Assembly: GCA_023954855.1 (NCBI GenBank)
Contig: JAGSGY010000002.1
Location: 62,001 to 126,000, forward strand
DNA length: 64,000 bases
Direction of reading: 5' to 3'
Source: Pseudomonadota bacterium
GTDB taxonomy: Bacteria; Myxococcota_A; UBA796; GCA-2862545
Part shown: in pieces, positions 25,415 to 33,906 of the stretch
Position numbering within the stretch: position 1 is the first letter of the stretch
How the letters are laid out: the number at the start of each line of letters is the position of its first letter
Program-made: the position numbers and the translations under genes
Notes under the pieces: generated by a model
Databases searched by the model: none
Told to the model about the DNA's origin: nothing
The model's input: only the letters and a program-made list of their open reading frames with translations

Positions 25415-26962
25415 TCAGTGCCTGAAGTGGCGGCGACCGGTGAGCACCATCGTGATGCCAGCAGCCTCGGCGGCAGCGGCAACTTCTTCGTCGCGGATCG
25501 ACCCGCCAGGCTGGATGACCGCGGTCACGCCGGCGTCGATCGCGGCCTGAATACCGTCCGCGAAGGGGAAGAAGGCGTCCGACGCGAGCACCGACCCCGG
25601 CACGGGCAGAGTGGCCTTGCGAATGGCCAGATGCACGCTGTCCACGCGGCTCATCTGCCCTGCTCCGACGCCGTTCAGGCGGCAGCCGTCGTCCAGGGCC
25701 TTGGCGAGCACGATGGCGTTCGACTTCACCGCCCGACAGGCGTGCCAAGCGAAGCGAAGCGCCCTGGCTTCGTCCTCGGTGGGCTGGCGCTTGGTGGCGA
25801 CGTTCCACTCGAAGTCGCAGTTTACGTCCCAGTCCTGGAGAAGCCAGCCGCCTTGCACCCGGCGCGCGTCCATGCCCGGCGGGACCGAGTCGATCCAGTC
25901 GCTCGGCAGGTCGAGCACGCGGAGCTTCTTGCGCGTCGAGAGACGTTCGCGGGAGACCTCGTCGAAGCCGGGAGCTGCGAGCACCTCGAAGAAGGTCTTC
26001 GACATCTTGATCGCCCGGACGGTCTCGGGCGTCACGGGCCGGTTGAACACCACGATTCCGCCGTAGGCGCTTACGGGGTCGCCAGCCAGCGCGCGTTCGA
26101 AGGCGGTCGGAAGGTCCGGAGCGCTCGCCATTCCAGCCGGGTTCATGTGCTTGATGATCGCGCAGGCCGGCTCTTTGTACTCGAACACCGCGCGGAGGGC
26201 ACCGTCGAGGTCCGCGAGGTTGTTGAAGGACATCTCCTTGCCCTGCAGCTGCACGGCGCGGGCAAGGCTGCGGCCACGTGGCTCTGGGTCGGCGTAGAAC
26301 GCGGCCTGCTGGTGCGGATTCTCGCCGTAGCGGAGGTCCTGCATCTTCTTCAGTCCCAGGCTGCCCTCGGGAAGCAGCGCCGGCATCTCGGCGTTTCGCG
26401 CAAGCCAGTCGCTGATGACGGCGTCGTAGCGGGCCGTGTGGCGGAAGGCCTTCACGGCGAGCTCGGTGCGCAAGGCCTGGGTGGTGCCGCCGGCGGCGAT
26501 GGCCTCGGCCACGCGCCCGTAGTCTGCGGGGTCGCTAACAATGGTGACGTACTTGTGGTTCTTGGCCGAGGCGCGGACCATGGTCGGCCCGCCGATGTCG
26601 ATGTTCTCGACTGCGTCGGCAAGTTCGGCACCGCCTTCGATGGTCTTCTCGAAGGGGTAGAGGTTGCAGGCGACGACATCGATCCACTCGATGTTCTCGC
26701 TGTCCGCCTCGGCGGCGTGCACGTCGCGGTCACCGAGGATGCCTCCGTGAATTCGCGGGTGCAGGGTCTTCACCCGTCCGTTGAAGATCTCGGGGGCGCC
26801 GGTGTGCGCGCTGACCTTGGTGACGGGAAGTCCAGCCTCGGAGAGGACCTTGGAGGTGCCTCCGGTGGAGAGCAGAGTGTAGCCGGCATCGACGAGGGCC
26901 TTGCCGAAGTCGGCGAGTCCAGTCTTGTCCGAGGTGGAGAGCAGGGCGTAGCGGGTGGTCAC
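25415..26962 (-). CDS. purH: Bifunctional AICAR formyltransferase/IMP cyclohydrolase
   Basis: A 515-residue enzyme for the last two steps of IMP synthesis. The N-terminal IMP cyclohydrolase domain (about residues 1-190) starts [18 protein letters not shown] and contains [12 protein letters not shown] and [16 protein letters not shown]. The C-terminal AICAR formyltransferase domain (about 200-515) includes [22 protein letters not shown], the SNAIVLAK segment and [11 protein letters not shown], and ends [10 protein letters not shown] as in the family. The start is GTG and overlaps the stop of the upstream lipoprotein gene (GTGA). Confidence 0.98.
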   Translation of the reverse strand: MTTRYALLSTSDKTGLADFGKALVDAGYTLLSTGGTSKVLSEAGLPVTKVSAHTGAPEIFNGRVKTLHPRIHGGILGDRDVHAAEADSENIEWIDVVACNLYPFEKTIEGGAELADAVENIDIGGPTMVRASAKNHKYVTIVSDPADYGRVAEAIAAGGTTQALRTELAVKAFRHTARYDAVISDWLARNAEMPALLPEGSLGLKKMQDLRYGENPHQQAAFYADPEPRGRSLARAVQLQGKEMSFNNLADLDGALRAVFEYKEPACAIIKHMNPAGMASAPDLPTAFERALAGDPVSAYGGIVVFNRPVTPETVRAIKMSKTFFEVLAAPGFDEVSRERLSTRKKLRVLDLPSDWIDSVPPGMDARRVQGGWLLQDWDVNCDFEWNVATKRQPTEDEARALRFAWHACRAVKSNAIVLAKALDDGCRLNGVGAGQMSRVDSVHLAIRKATLPVPGSVLASDAFFPFADGIQAAIDAGVTAVIQPGGSIRDEEVAAAAEAAGITMVLTGRRHFRH

Positions 26963-27438
26963 GGGGCCTCCGAGGGTGCGTCCTCCTCGTCCGGTGCGGC
27001 GAGGACGCGGAAATATGCGACCGTCACCCTCCGCGCATCCTGCACCCAGCCTTCCAGCAGCACGATGTCACCGATGTAGGCCTCTAGATCCCGCGCTGCG
27101 CGCGCATCGACGTAATAAAAGACGCCACTGTTACGATCTTGAATCCCTAGTTCGGCACCGTAGGCGATGAGCGGGCCGACCCACGTGGGAAGCCCGTGTA
27201 GGCCGTCGTGAACGCGCCAATCCTTCACGTGAATGGTCCGGAAGATCCGAAAACCCTCCACCTCTGTGGTGTGCCCATCAAGGTACCCAAGTGGCTTTGC
27301 CTGCGCCGGGAGCTTGAGCGGGTAGCCTCGCCCATCGAGCGTGCGCAGCTCAGCGAACTCTCCGGTGCCGTACACGAAGCCGGTATGGCGGACAGCGCAG
27401 CCGCTCAGTAGCAGTAGGGGAAGAAGCAGTCGGTACAT
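26959..27438 (-). CDS. Lipoprotein, unknown function
   Basis: A 159-residue lipoprotein with signal peptide and lipobox LLSGC (Cys14). The mature part is mostly beta strand: GTGEFAELRTLDGRGYPLKL, then a segment with WVGPLIAYGAELGIQDR and a final VLLEGWVQDARRVTVAYFRV. The last part resembles the OB-like core of short binding proteins (YIGDIVLLEGWV), but I do not recognise a family. The ATG at 27438 fits the signal peptide, while an upstream in-frame start would add a non-signal extension. It is the first gene of the minus-strand run and overlaps purH by GTGA; it diverges from the gene at 27503. Confidence 0.65.
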   Translation of the reverse strand: MYRLLLPLLLLSGCAVRHTGFVYGTGEFAELRTLDGRGYPLKLPAQAKPLGYLDGHTTEVEGFRIFRTIHVKDWRVHDGLHGLPTWVGPLIAYGAELGIQDRNSGVFYYVDARAARDLEAYIGDIVLLEGWVQDARRVTVAYFRVLAAPDEEDAPSEAP

Positions 27439-27502
27439 GCGCACAGCTATCTCGCACGCGAAGCCAATGGGAAAGGCGTTGCAATCCGGGATAGGGGGGC
27501 GC

Positions 27503-28018
27503 ATGCAGGTTCAGCTCAAGATCCGTACGCTTCGACCCCGCGAAGCAGCAGACGATGACTCCGTGGGCACTCAGCTCGTGGCGGCCGTTCAGAGTGCCGT
27601 TCGCAAGGGGGGGGCGCCGACCGTCGCCCTGACCGTGCGGGATGAGCGCATTGACCTGTTCCGGACGGTCGAGATCGACAATGCCTACATGCCTGTCGAT
27701 GTGTTCCTCGCGGGTCTCTCGCGGTCCGAGGCGCCAGGCGGAGGGTTGCACTGTGTGGGCGTCATGGGCACCTTCACTCGCCGAGACCGGCCCGGCGTGC
27801 GCCAGGTGATGGTGTTTCTCGAGTGGGAGGACTGCCGCTGGTGGCTGTGGCGAGGTCTGTTGGACGCCGAGGGCGCACTCCTCGAGGACACCGAGAGTGT
27901 GCTTCGCGCGGTGGACGGCGACACGAAGCCGATGCGTATCGGGGGCTGGTGGAGCCTTGGTCGCAGGCGAGGAATGCAAGGACGCCTCGACGCACACAGT
28001 CGTCAGACGGTGCACTGA
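27503..28018 (+). CDS. Hypothetical protein
   Basis: A 171-residue soluble protein with no signal peptide, membrane segment or recognised motif. The middle of the protein is beta-rich with several Trp residues (VFLEWEDCRWWLWRGLL, around residue 115) and a GGWWSLGRRRGM segment near the end. The ATG at 27503 is preceded by a G-rich stretch (GGATAGGGGGGC) that can serve as the ribosome binding site; an upstream in-frame start lies inside the divergent lipoprotein gene and is rejected. It precedes the MopE-type gene by about 50 bases. Confidence 0.55.
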   Translation: MQVQLKIRTLRPREAADDDSVGTQLVAAVQSAVRKGGAPTVALTVRDERIDLFRTVEIDNAYMPVDVFLAGLSRSEAPGGGLHCVGVMGTFTRRDRPGVRQVMVFLEWEDCRWWLWRGLLDAEGALLEDTESVLRAVDGDTKPMRIGGWWSLGRRRGMQGRLDAHSRQTVH

Positions 28019-28069
28019 CCGCACGACGGGCCGTCGACGCGTGTATGCTCCCGGGGTTGGGGGACTTCC

Positions 28070-30220
28070 ATGGCTCGCGCAGCGCTACCTGCGGTACTCA
28101 TCTCGCTCGGACTCTTCGCTTGTGCAGCCCCTGAGCTGACGGTCGATGCCTACTCGGATCCGGTCACCGTCGATCTCGGCTCTCTGCCTGTCGACTCGGG
28201 TGTGTTTACCTTCGAGATCGTGATCGCGAACACGGGTACAGGCGACGGTGAGATCACCGGCCTCGAGCTCGCCGGTGACGATCTCACATTCGTCTCCCTG
28301 GAGCCCGCGGTCTCGTTGCCCGTCGCGGTCCCAGCCAGCGAGGTGGTGCGGGTTCCCGTGACGCTCACGGACCTCGGCTCCTTGCCCGATGGCTGGTTCG
28401 AACAAGCACTGTCGCTCGAAGTCGCGATGGAAAGCACCTGGAACTCCAGTGGTGGCTGCTCCGGTGGGGCAGCGGCCGACGATGACCAGCTCTCGATCCC
28501 GATTACCTTCGCGGTGCCCGACGGGTGCGACGCAGACGACGATGGCTTTCGCAGCCTGCTCTGCGGCGGTGACGACTGCGATGACACCTTGGCCACCGTC
28601 TACCCGGGTGCCGACGAAGTCTGCGACTACGAAGACAACGACTGTGACGGCACCGTGGACGGGGCCGACGCGATCGACGGCTTCGAGTGGTACCTCGACG
28701 CGGATGGCGACGGCGTCGGCGCAGGTCAGGTCACGCTCTCGTGTGTGCCGCCCGGCGTGGACTATGTCAACGAGGGTGGCGACTGTGCCGCTGGCGACCC
28801 AGCGATCTTCCCTGGAGCCGATGAGGTCTGCAACGACGTCGACGACGACTGCGATGACCTGATCGACGACGACGACGGTGATGTCGACACGTCGACCGGA
28901 AGCACGTTCTACGCGGACCGTGACGGCGATCTGTACGGGGATGATGCCGACACCCGGCAAGCCTGTGCGGCACCCCTTGGGTACGTGCCTGTTGGAGGCG
29001 ACTGCGACACCGTTCGCACCTTCGTGAACCCGGGCGCTGATGAGGTCTGCGATGGAAACCTCGACGAGGACTGCGACGGAACCGTCGATGAGGCCGCTGG
29101 TATCGGCGCCGTCGAGTTTTACGCGGACCGTGACGGCGACACGTACGGAAACGCGAACTCCACCGCGATGGGCTGCACCGCACCCCTCGGATACGTCGCG
29201 GACGCCACCGACTGCGACGATGGTCGCACTTTCGTCCATCCCAATGCCGAGGAGCTCTGCAACAACATCGATGACGACTGCGATGGCGCTGTCGATGACG
29301 GGGCGGGAGAGTACTACTTCGCCGACCGCGATGCCGATGGCTTCGGCGATGACAACGACGCAAAGTGGTCTTGCTCGGCCATTCCTGGCCACGTCTTGGT
29401 CGGTGGAGACTGTGACGACACGAGCTACCTGTTTGCTCCGGACGTGGACGACCCGTGCGATGACCCGCGCGACCTGAACTGCGACGGCGAACCCGAGGAC
29501 GGCTGCTCGAACTGTCTCGAACTGCTTGAGCTCGGCAACACTTCCGATGGCGCCTACACCATCGACGTCGATGTGGATGGCGATGGTACGGCCGACACGA
29601 CGGCTGACACGTGGTGTGACATGACCACCGATGGCGGAGGCTGGTCGCTCGCTCAGCGGACGGTGTGGGAGTGGTCGGAGTCCTCCCAGCTTTACACCGG
29701 GTTCTCGTCGTGGGCATCGGCGCCCACCGGCAGCCCCGCACCCGGCGGTGCATACCGACTACCCGGGGCAGTTTGGCCAGCGATCGCGAACCAGGGTGAC
29801 ATGCTCGCTGTGCACCGAGTGCGAACAGAAACCGGAGGCGCCTGTGCGCCGCTATTCTATTCGGGGACGGGCGGGACACTGCAGGTTGACGCCACCTCGC
29901 AGGAAGCCACGCTGACAGGTTTGACCTCTAGTGTGGGTCTGGTCAACGGTGAATTCTTGTCGACGAGCGACAGCGGGCCCGCACAAGGCTGCACAGCGAA
30001 TGACGCGGTGCCGTGGTTCTACAGCGGGTGTTGCCTCACCTGCCCCTCGTTCAAGGGCAATTTCTGGACTGACGAGGCCCATCCGATGGTGAGCTACGTC
30101 GAGACGGATGCAGACCTCTTCGGGAATGTGGCGTCGGATGTCTGTAGCGACGCCATTCAACGTGCCGAGATTGGGACCGTGTACCTCGGGGTCGACACGA
30201 TGGAACTCTACTTCCGCTAG
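28070..30220 (+). CDS. MopE-type repeat lipoprotein with fibrinogen-like C-terminal domain
   Basis: A 716-residue surface lipoprotein with lipobox-like end LGLFAC (Cys18). Residues about 25-150 resemble a choice-of-anchor/HYDIN-type Ig domain (TFEIVIANTGTGDGEITGLEL). Residues about 158-480 are five or six MopE-type repeats, each with D(D/C)xxDGF or DRDGDxYG and CDDxxxxVYPGADEVC plus a DNDCDG or DDCDD turn; this pattern is known for Ca2+/Cu2+ binding in MopE proteins. The end (about 482-716) contains TWCDMTTDGGGWSLAQRTV, like fibrinogen-related or COLFI-type domains, with paired cysteines (SGCCLTCPSF). The Asp richness suggests metal or calcium dependence. A paralog with the same layout lies at 52377-54110. 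Confidence 0.75.
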   Translation: MARAALPAVLISLGLFACAAPELTVDAYSDPVTVDLGSLPVDSGVFTFEIVIANTGTGDGEITGLELAGDDLTFVSLEPAVSLPVAVPASEVVRVPVTLTDLGSLPDGWFEQALSLEVAMESTWNSSGGCSGGAAADDDQLSIPITFAVPDGCDADDDGFRSLLCGGDDCDDTLATVYPGADEVCDYEDNDCDGTVDGADAIDGFEWYLDADGDGVGAGQVTLSCVPPGVDYVNEGGDCAAGDPAIFPGADEVCNDVDDDCDDLIDDDDGDVDTSTGSTFYADRDGDLYGDDADTRQACAAPLGYVPVGGDCDTVRTFVNPGADEVCDGNLDEDCDGTVDEAAGIGAVEFYADRDGDTYGNANSTAMGCTAPLGYVADATDCDDGRTFVHPNAEELCNNIDDDCDGAVDDGAGEYYFADRDADGFGDDNDAKWSCSAIPGHVLVGGDCDDTSYLFAPDVDDPCDDPRDLNCDGEPEDGCSNCLELLELGNTSDGAYTIDVDVDGDGTADTTADTWCDMTTDGGGWSLAQRTVWEWSESSQLYTGFSSWASAPTGSPAPGGAYRLPGAVWPAIANQGDMLAVHRVRTETGGACAPLFYSGTGGTLQVDATSQEATLTGLTSSVGLVNGEFLSTSDSGPAQGCTANDAVPWFYSGCCLTCPSFKGNFWTDEAHPMVSYVETDADLFGNVASDVCSDAIQRAEIGTVYLGVDTMELYFR

Positions 30221-30301
30221 GCCTCCATGTAGAGAACCCACCCTCGCGGTGGACCCTCGCGCCCTCTGCGGATAGGAGCCCGTTCCCCCGCGGAGGAACG
30301 C

Positions 30302-33300
30302 ATGTTCGAGCGCCTGAAGCCCCCGGTTGCCCTAGAAGAGGATGTCCTCAACTTCTGGGAGACCGAGCGAATTTTTGAGCGTAGCGTCGAACAAGCGAAA
30401 GACCGCCCTCCGTTCGTGTTCTTCGAGGGACCGCCGACTGCGAACGGCACGCCCCACAACGGGCACGTGCTTACGCGGGTGATCAAGGATGTGTACCCAC
30501 GCTATCGCACCATGCGCGGCTACCGCGTGGACCGGCGCGCGGGCTGGGACACGCACGGGCTCCCTGTCGAGGTCGAGGTCGAGAAGTCACTGGACATGCA
30601 CGGCAAAGAGGCCATTGAGGCGTATGGTCTCGAGAACTTCAGCCGCCAGTGCGTCGACTCGGTGTTCAAGTACATCGGTGAGTGGGAACGCCTGACCAAG
30701 CAGATCGGCTTCTGGGTCGATCTCGATGATGCCTACGTGACCTTCCATCGCTCCTACGTGGAGTCTGTGTGGTGGGCGCTCGCGCGCTTGTTCAACCAGG
30801 GCCTGCTCTACAAGGGCCACAAGGTGGTCTGGTGGTGGCCGCAGGGCGGCACGACGCTCTCCGCTGGCGAAGTCGGCATGGGCTACAAGATGGTCGACGA
30901 CCCCGCCGTCACCGTCCGTTTCCGCGATGTCGATGACCCGACGGTGTCCTACCTGGCTTGGACGACTACGCCGTGGACGCTCCCGTCCAATGTGGCGCTC
31001 GCGGTAGGCGAGAAGATCGAGTACGCCTACTGCGAAGATCCGGCCGGCGGCACCGTGGTGCTCGCGGCGGCTCTGGCCGAGTCGTACGACCTCGAGGTGT
31101 TGCGCACCGTCACTGGCGCCGAGCTCGTCGGAAAGCGCTACCAGCCCCTGTACGCCTTCGAGGGTGAGCCGGCTGCAGAGGGCCTCCGCTACGAAGTGGT
31201 CACTGCCCAGCACGTCACGACCTCCGCAGGTACGGGCATCGTGCACACCGCGCCCGCCTTCGGTGAAGACGACATGCTCGTCGCCAAGAAGCACGGGCTC
31301 GCCATCCTCCAGTGGATCGATCCCGCCGGCCGCTTCACCGACAACGCCGGGCCGCTCGCCGGCAAGTTCTGCAAGGACGCGGACCCCGATGTCATCCGCG
31401 ACCTCAAGGAGCGCGGTCTGCTCTTCAAGCGCGAGACCGTCCGACACGACTACCCCTTCTGCTGGCGTGCCGACTCCGACCCGCTCATCCAGTACGCGCG
31501 GCCTGCGTGGTTCATCCGCACGACCTCGCGCATCGATGAAGCCTTGGCCAACAACCAGGGCGTCAGCTGGCTGCCCGAGCACATCCAAGAAGGCCGCTTT
31601 GGCGACTTCCTTCGGAACAACGTCGACTGGGCGCTGTCCCGCGAGCGCTTCTGGGGAACGCCGCTTCCGATCTGGGAGTGTCCCACGTGTGAGGCGCGCT
31701 GGGCGGCAGAGAGCACGGCAGCCGTCCAGGCGCGCAACCCGAGCGCGTTTACCGACGACGTCGATCGCGACCTGCAGGTCCACAAGCCGTGGATTGACAA
31801 GGTCACGGTGCCCTGCGACTGCGGGGCGACCATGCATCGCGTCACCGAGGTCATCGACTGCTGGTTCGACTCCGGCTGCATGCCGTTCGCGCAGTGGGGC
31901 TTCCCCCACCAAAACCGCGAAGAGTTCGCGGCGAACTACCCTGCGGACTTCATCTCCGAGGCCGTCGACCAGACCCGAGGCTGGTTCTACAGCCTGATGA
32001 TGATCTCGACCCTTCTCTTCGATGATGAGACCTGCCGCGAGTACGGCATGGACCCGGTGGGGCTGCCGCGCCCCTACAAGAACTGCGTCGTGCTTGGCCA
32101 TGTCTGTGACATGGAGGGCCGCAAAGAGTCGAAGTCCAAGGGCAACTACACCTCACCCGACCTGGTGTTGCGTGGCTTCACGCACCTGATGGCGCTGCCT
32201 GACCCGTCGCTCAAGCCGGGACAGGTGGGCATGAAGAAGGACCAGGCCAACAGCCTCGATCTCGCGAAGCACGAGCTCGTGCGCATGGCTCGCGAGGGTG
32301 GCGAGGAAGAGGTTCGCTGCCGCGTGGTGGCGGCCAAGGTTGGGCCGAAGGACACGGTCCATCTGCATCCCGATGACCTGGCGACCCTGGGCATTCCCGC
32401 AGACGGCGGTCGGGCTCGGTTCACGATGCCCATCGATCCGCCAGGTGCGGATGCCTTCCGCTGGCTGTTCTGCGCGTCGACCCCGCCGTGGTCGAACACC
32501 CGCCTGTCGCTCCGCGCCATCCGAGATGGCCAGCGCGAGTTCCTGATGCGCCTGCGCAACGTGGTGCAGTTCTTCTCGATCTACGCGAACATCGCCGCAG
32601 AGCAGGGGACCTTCGACCCGAAGGGCTCGGCACCGCGCCCGATCGAAGCCCGCTCGGACCTCGACCGCTGGATCGGCGGTCGTGTGGCCCACACCATCCT
32701 CAGCGTCCAGACCCACATGGACGACTACCGTCTGTACGAGGCGGCCCGTGAGGTCTCGGCACTCGTGGATGCGCTCTCGAACTGGTACGTGCGTCGTTCG
32801 CGATCGCGCTTCTGGGGAGAAGGAGAAGACCTTCAGGATGCCCTTTGGACGCTCTATGAGTCCCTCCGTGCCATCACTCGACTGATTGCGCCATTCGTTC
32901 CGTTCACCGCCGAGGCAATGTGGGGCGTGCTCGAGCGCGCAGTGCACGGTGATGCGGTGGAGCCTTCGGTGCACCTCGCCGCTTGGCCTGAGGTTCCGTC
33001 TGCTGTGGACGCGGCTCTGGACGAGGACATGGAGCTCGTCCGCGAGCTGGCCTCCCTGGGTCTTGCTGCACGCTCGGCGTCGGGCATCAAGGTGCGTCAG
33101 CCGCTCGCCGCGGTCACGCTCGTGCTTGCCGACCCCAGTCGCCGTGCGGCGGTGGAGCGCTTGGAGTCGCTACTTACGGATGAACTCAACGTTCGCGAGA
33201 TCCGTTTCGCCGCAGAAGCCCAGGAATTCGTGTCCTTCGCGGTGAAGCCCGACTTCAAGAAGCTCGGCCCCAAGCTCGGGAAGGGCGTCAAGGATGTCGC

Positions 33301-33760
33301 AAAGCAGCTCGCGTCACGCGATGGCGCCGAGGTCAAGCGTGCGCTCGACTCTGGCGGCCTCGAGGTCGAGGTTGGCGGAGAGGTGGTGAAGATCACTGCC
33401 GATGAGTGTGACGTTCGGGTCGCCGCGAAGCCCGACTACGAGGCGGCGAGTTCAGCACGGGCGGTGTTGGTGCTCTCAACGACTCTTGACGACGGTCTTC
33501 GGGCCGAGGGATTGGTCCGCGAATTGGTCAACCGAGTGCAGGGTCTGCGTAAAGAACTCGACCTTGGCTACACTCGTCGCATTGCGCTCGACATTGATGG
33601 CGATTCTGAGATCCGCGCTGCTCTCGAGGCATATGGCGACACTCTCGCTCGCGAGACGCTCGCACGTGAGTGGACCATTGGTCCGGCTCGACAGGGTTCT
33701 GAGGGCCGTGAATGGGAGGTCGAAGGACGCCTTGTTCGGGCCGGTGTTTTGGCGCTCTGA
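30302..33760 (+). CDS. ileS: Isoleucyl-tRNA synthetase with large insertion
   Basis: An 1152-residue class I synthetase that charges tRNA-Ile. The HIGH-type motif is HNGH (residues 52-55), the editing domain lies about 190-400 (TSAGTGIVHTAPAFGEDD), and a zinc-knuckle type CPTCEARW with a later CDCG is present near 460-510. The KMSKS-type motif reads KESKSKGN (608-615). Instead of continuing directly to the helix with GADAFRW, the protein has an insertion of about 75-90 residues (about 620-708) with DTVHLHPDDLATLGIPADGG; the fold resumes at DPPGADAFRWLFCASTPPW. A C-terminal anticodon and tail region follows (TRLIAPFVPFTAEAMWG near 860). GGAGGA precedes the ATG. The enzyme is longer than E. coli IleRS (938), as expected for the eukaryotic-like type. 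Confidence 0.96.
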   Translation: MFERLKPPVALEEDVLNFWETERIFERSVEQAKDRPPFVFFEGPPTANGTPHNGHVLTRVIKDVYPRYRTMRGYRVDRRAGWDTHGLPVEVEVEKSLDMHGKEAIEAYGLENFSRQCVDSVFKYIGEWERLTKQIGFWVDLDDAYVTFHRSYVESVWWALARLFNQGLLYKGHKVVWWWPQGGTTLSAGEVGMGYKMVDDPAVTVRFRDVDDPTVSYLAWTTTPWTLPSNVALAVGEKIEYAYCEDPAGGTVVLAAALAESYDLEVLRTVTGAELVGKRYQPLYAFEGEPAAEGLRYEVVTAQHVTTSAGTGIVHTAPAFGEDDMLVAKKHGLAILQWIDPAGRFTDNAGPLAGKFCKDADPDVIRDLKERGLLFKRETVRHDYPFCWRADSDPLIQYARPAWFIRTTSRIDEALANNQGVSWLPEHIQEGRFGDFLRNNVDWALSRERFWGTPLPIWECPTCEARWAAESTAAVQARNPSAFTDDVDRDLQVHKPWIDKVTVPCDCGATMHRVTEVIDCWFDSGCMPFAQWGFPHQNREEFAANYPADFISEAVDQTRGWFYSLMMISTLLFDDETCREYGMDPVGLPRPYKNCVVLGHVCDMEGRKESKSKGNYTSPDLVLRGFTHLMALPDPSLKPGQVGMKKDQANSLDLAKHELVRMAREGGEEEVRCRVVAAKVGPKDTVHLHPDDLATLGIPADGGRARFTMPIDPPGADAFRWLFCASTPPWSNTRLSLRAIRDGQREFLMRLRNVVQFFSIYANIAAEQGTFDPKGSAPRPIEARSDLDRWIGGRVAHTILSVQTHMDDYRLYEAAREVSALVDALSNWYVRRSRSRFWGEGEDLQDALWTLYESLRAITRLIAPFVPFTAEAMWGVLERAVHGDAVEPSVHLAAWPEVPSAVDAALDEDMELVRELASLGLAARSASGIKVRQPLAAVTLVLADPSRRAAVERLESLLTDELNVREIRFAAEAQEFVSFAVKPDFKKLGPKLGKGVKDVAKQLASRDGAEVKRALDSGGLEVEVGGEVVKITADECDVRVAAKPDYEAASSARAVLVLSTTLDDGLRAEGLVRELVNRVQGLRKELDLGYTRRIALDIDGDSEIRAALEAYGDTLARETLAREWTIGPARQGSEGREWEVEGRLVRAGVLAL

Positions 33761-33906
33761 GGCCCCCATACGCCCTACCTGCTTTCCCCATAGTCTCGAC
33801 TTGGCGTAGAATGGACGCGGTTCGGGCCATCCAGTTCTGGAGGCTCGGCGAGACCTCGTCTGGGTGCGCCGCACTTGGCCGGGGACACGGAATGTAGGGG
33901 AAAAGT

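Noticed and set aside
24728-27079. A 783-codon open frame on the + strand, opposite purD and purH
   Set aside because: It is a shadow of two well-recognised genes in high-GC DNA, and its translation has no family features.
33781-33812. A sigma-70-like promoter (TAGAAT at 33807-33812) before the TonB receptor
   Set aside because: There is no convincing -35 element at the right distance, so it was not listed as a promoter.
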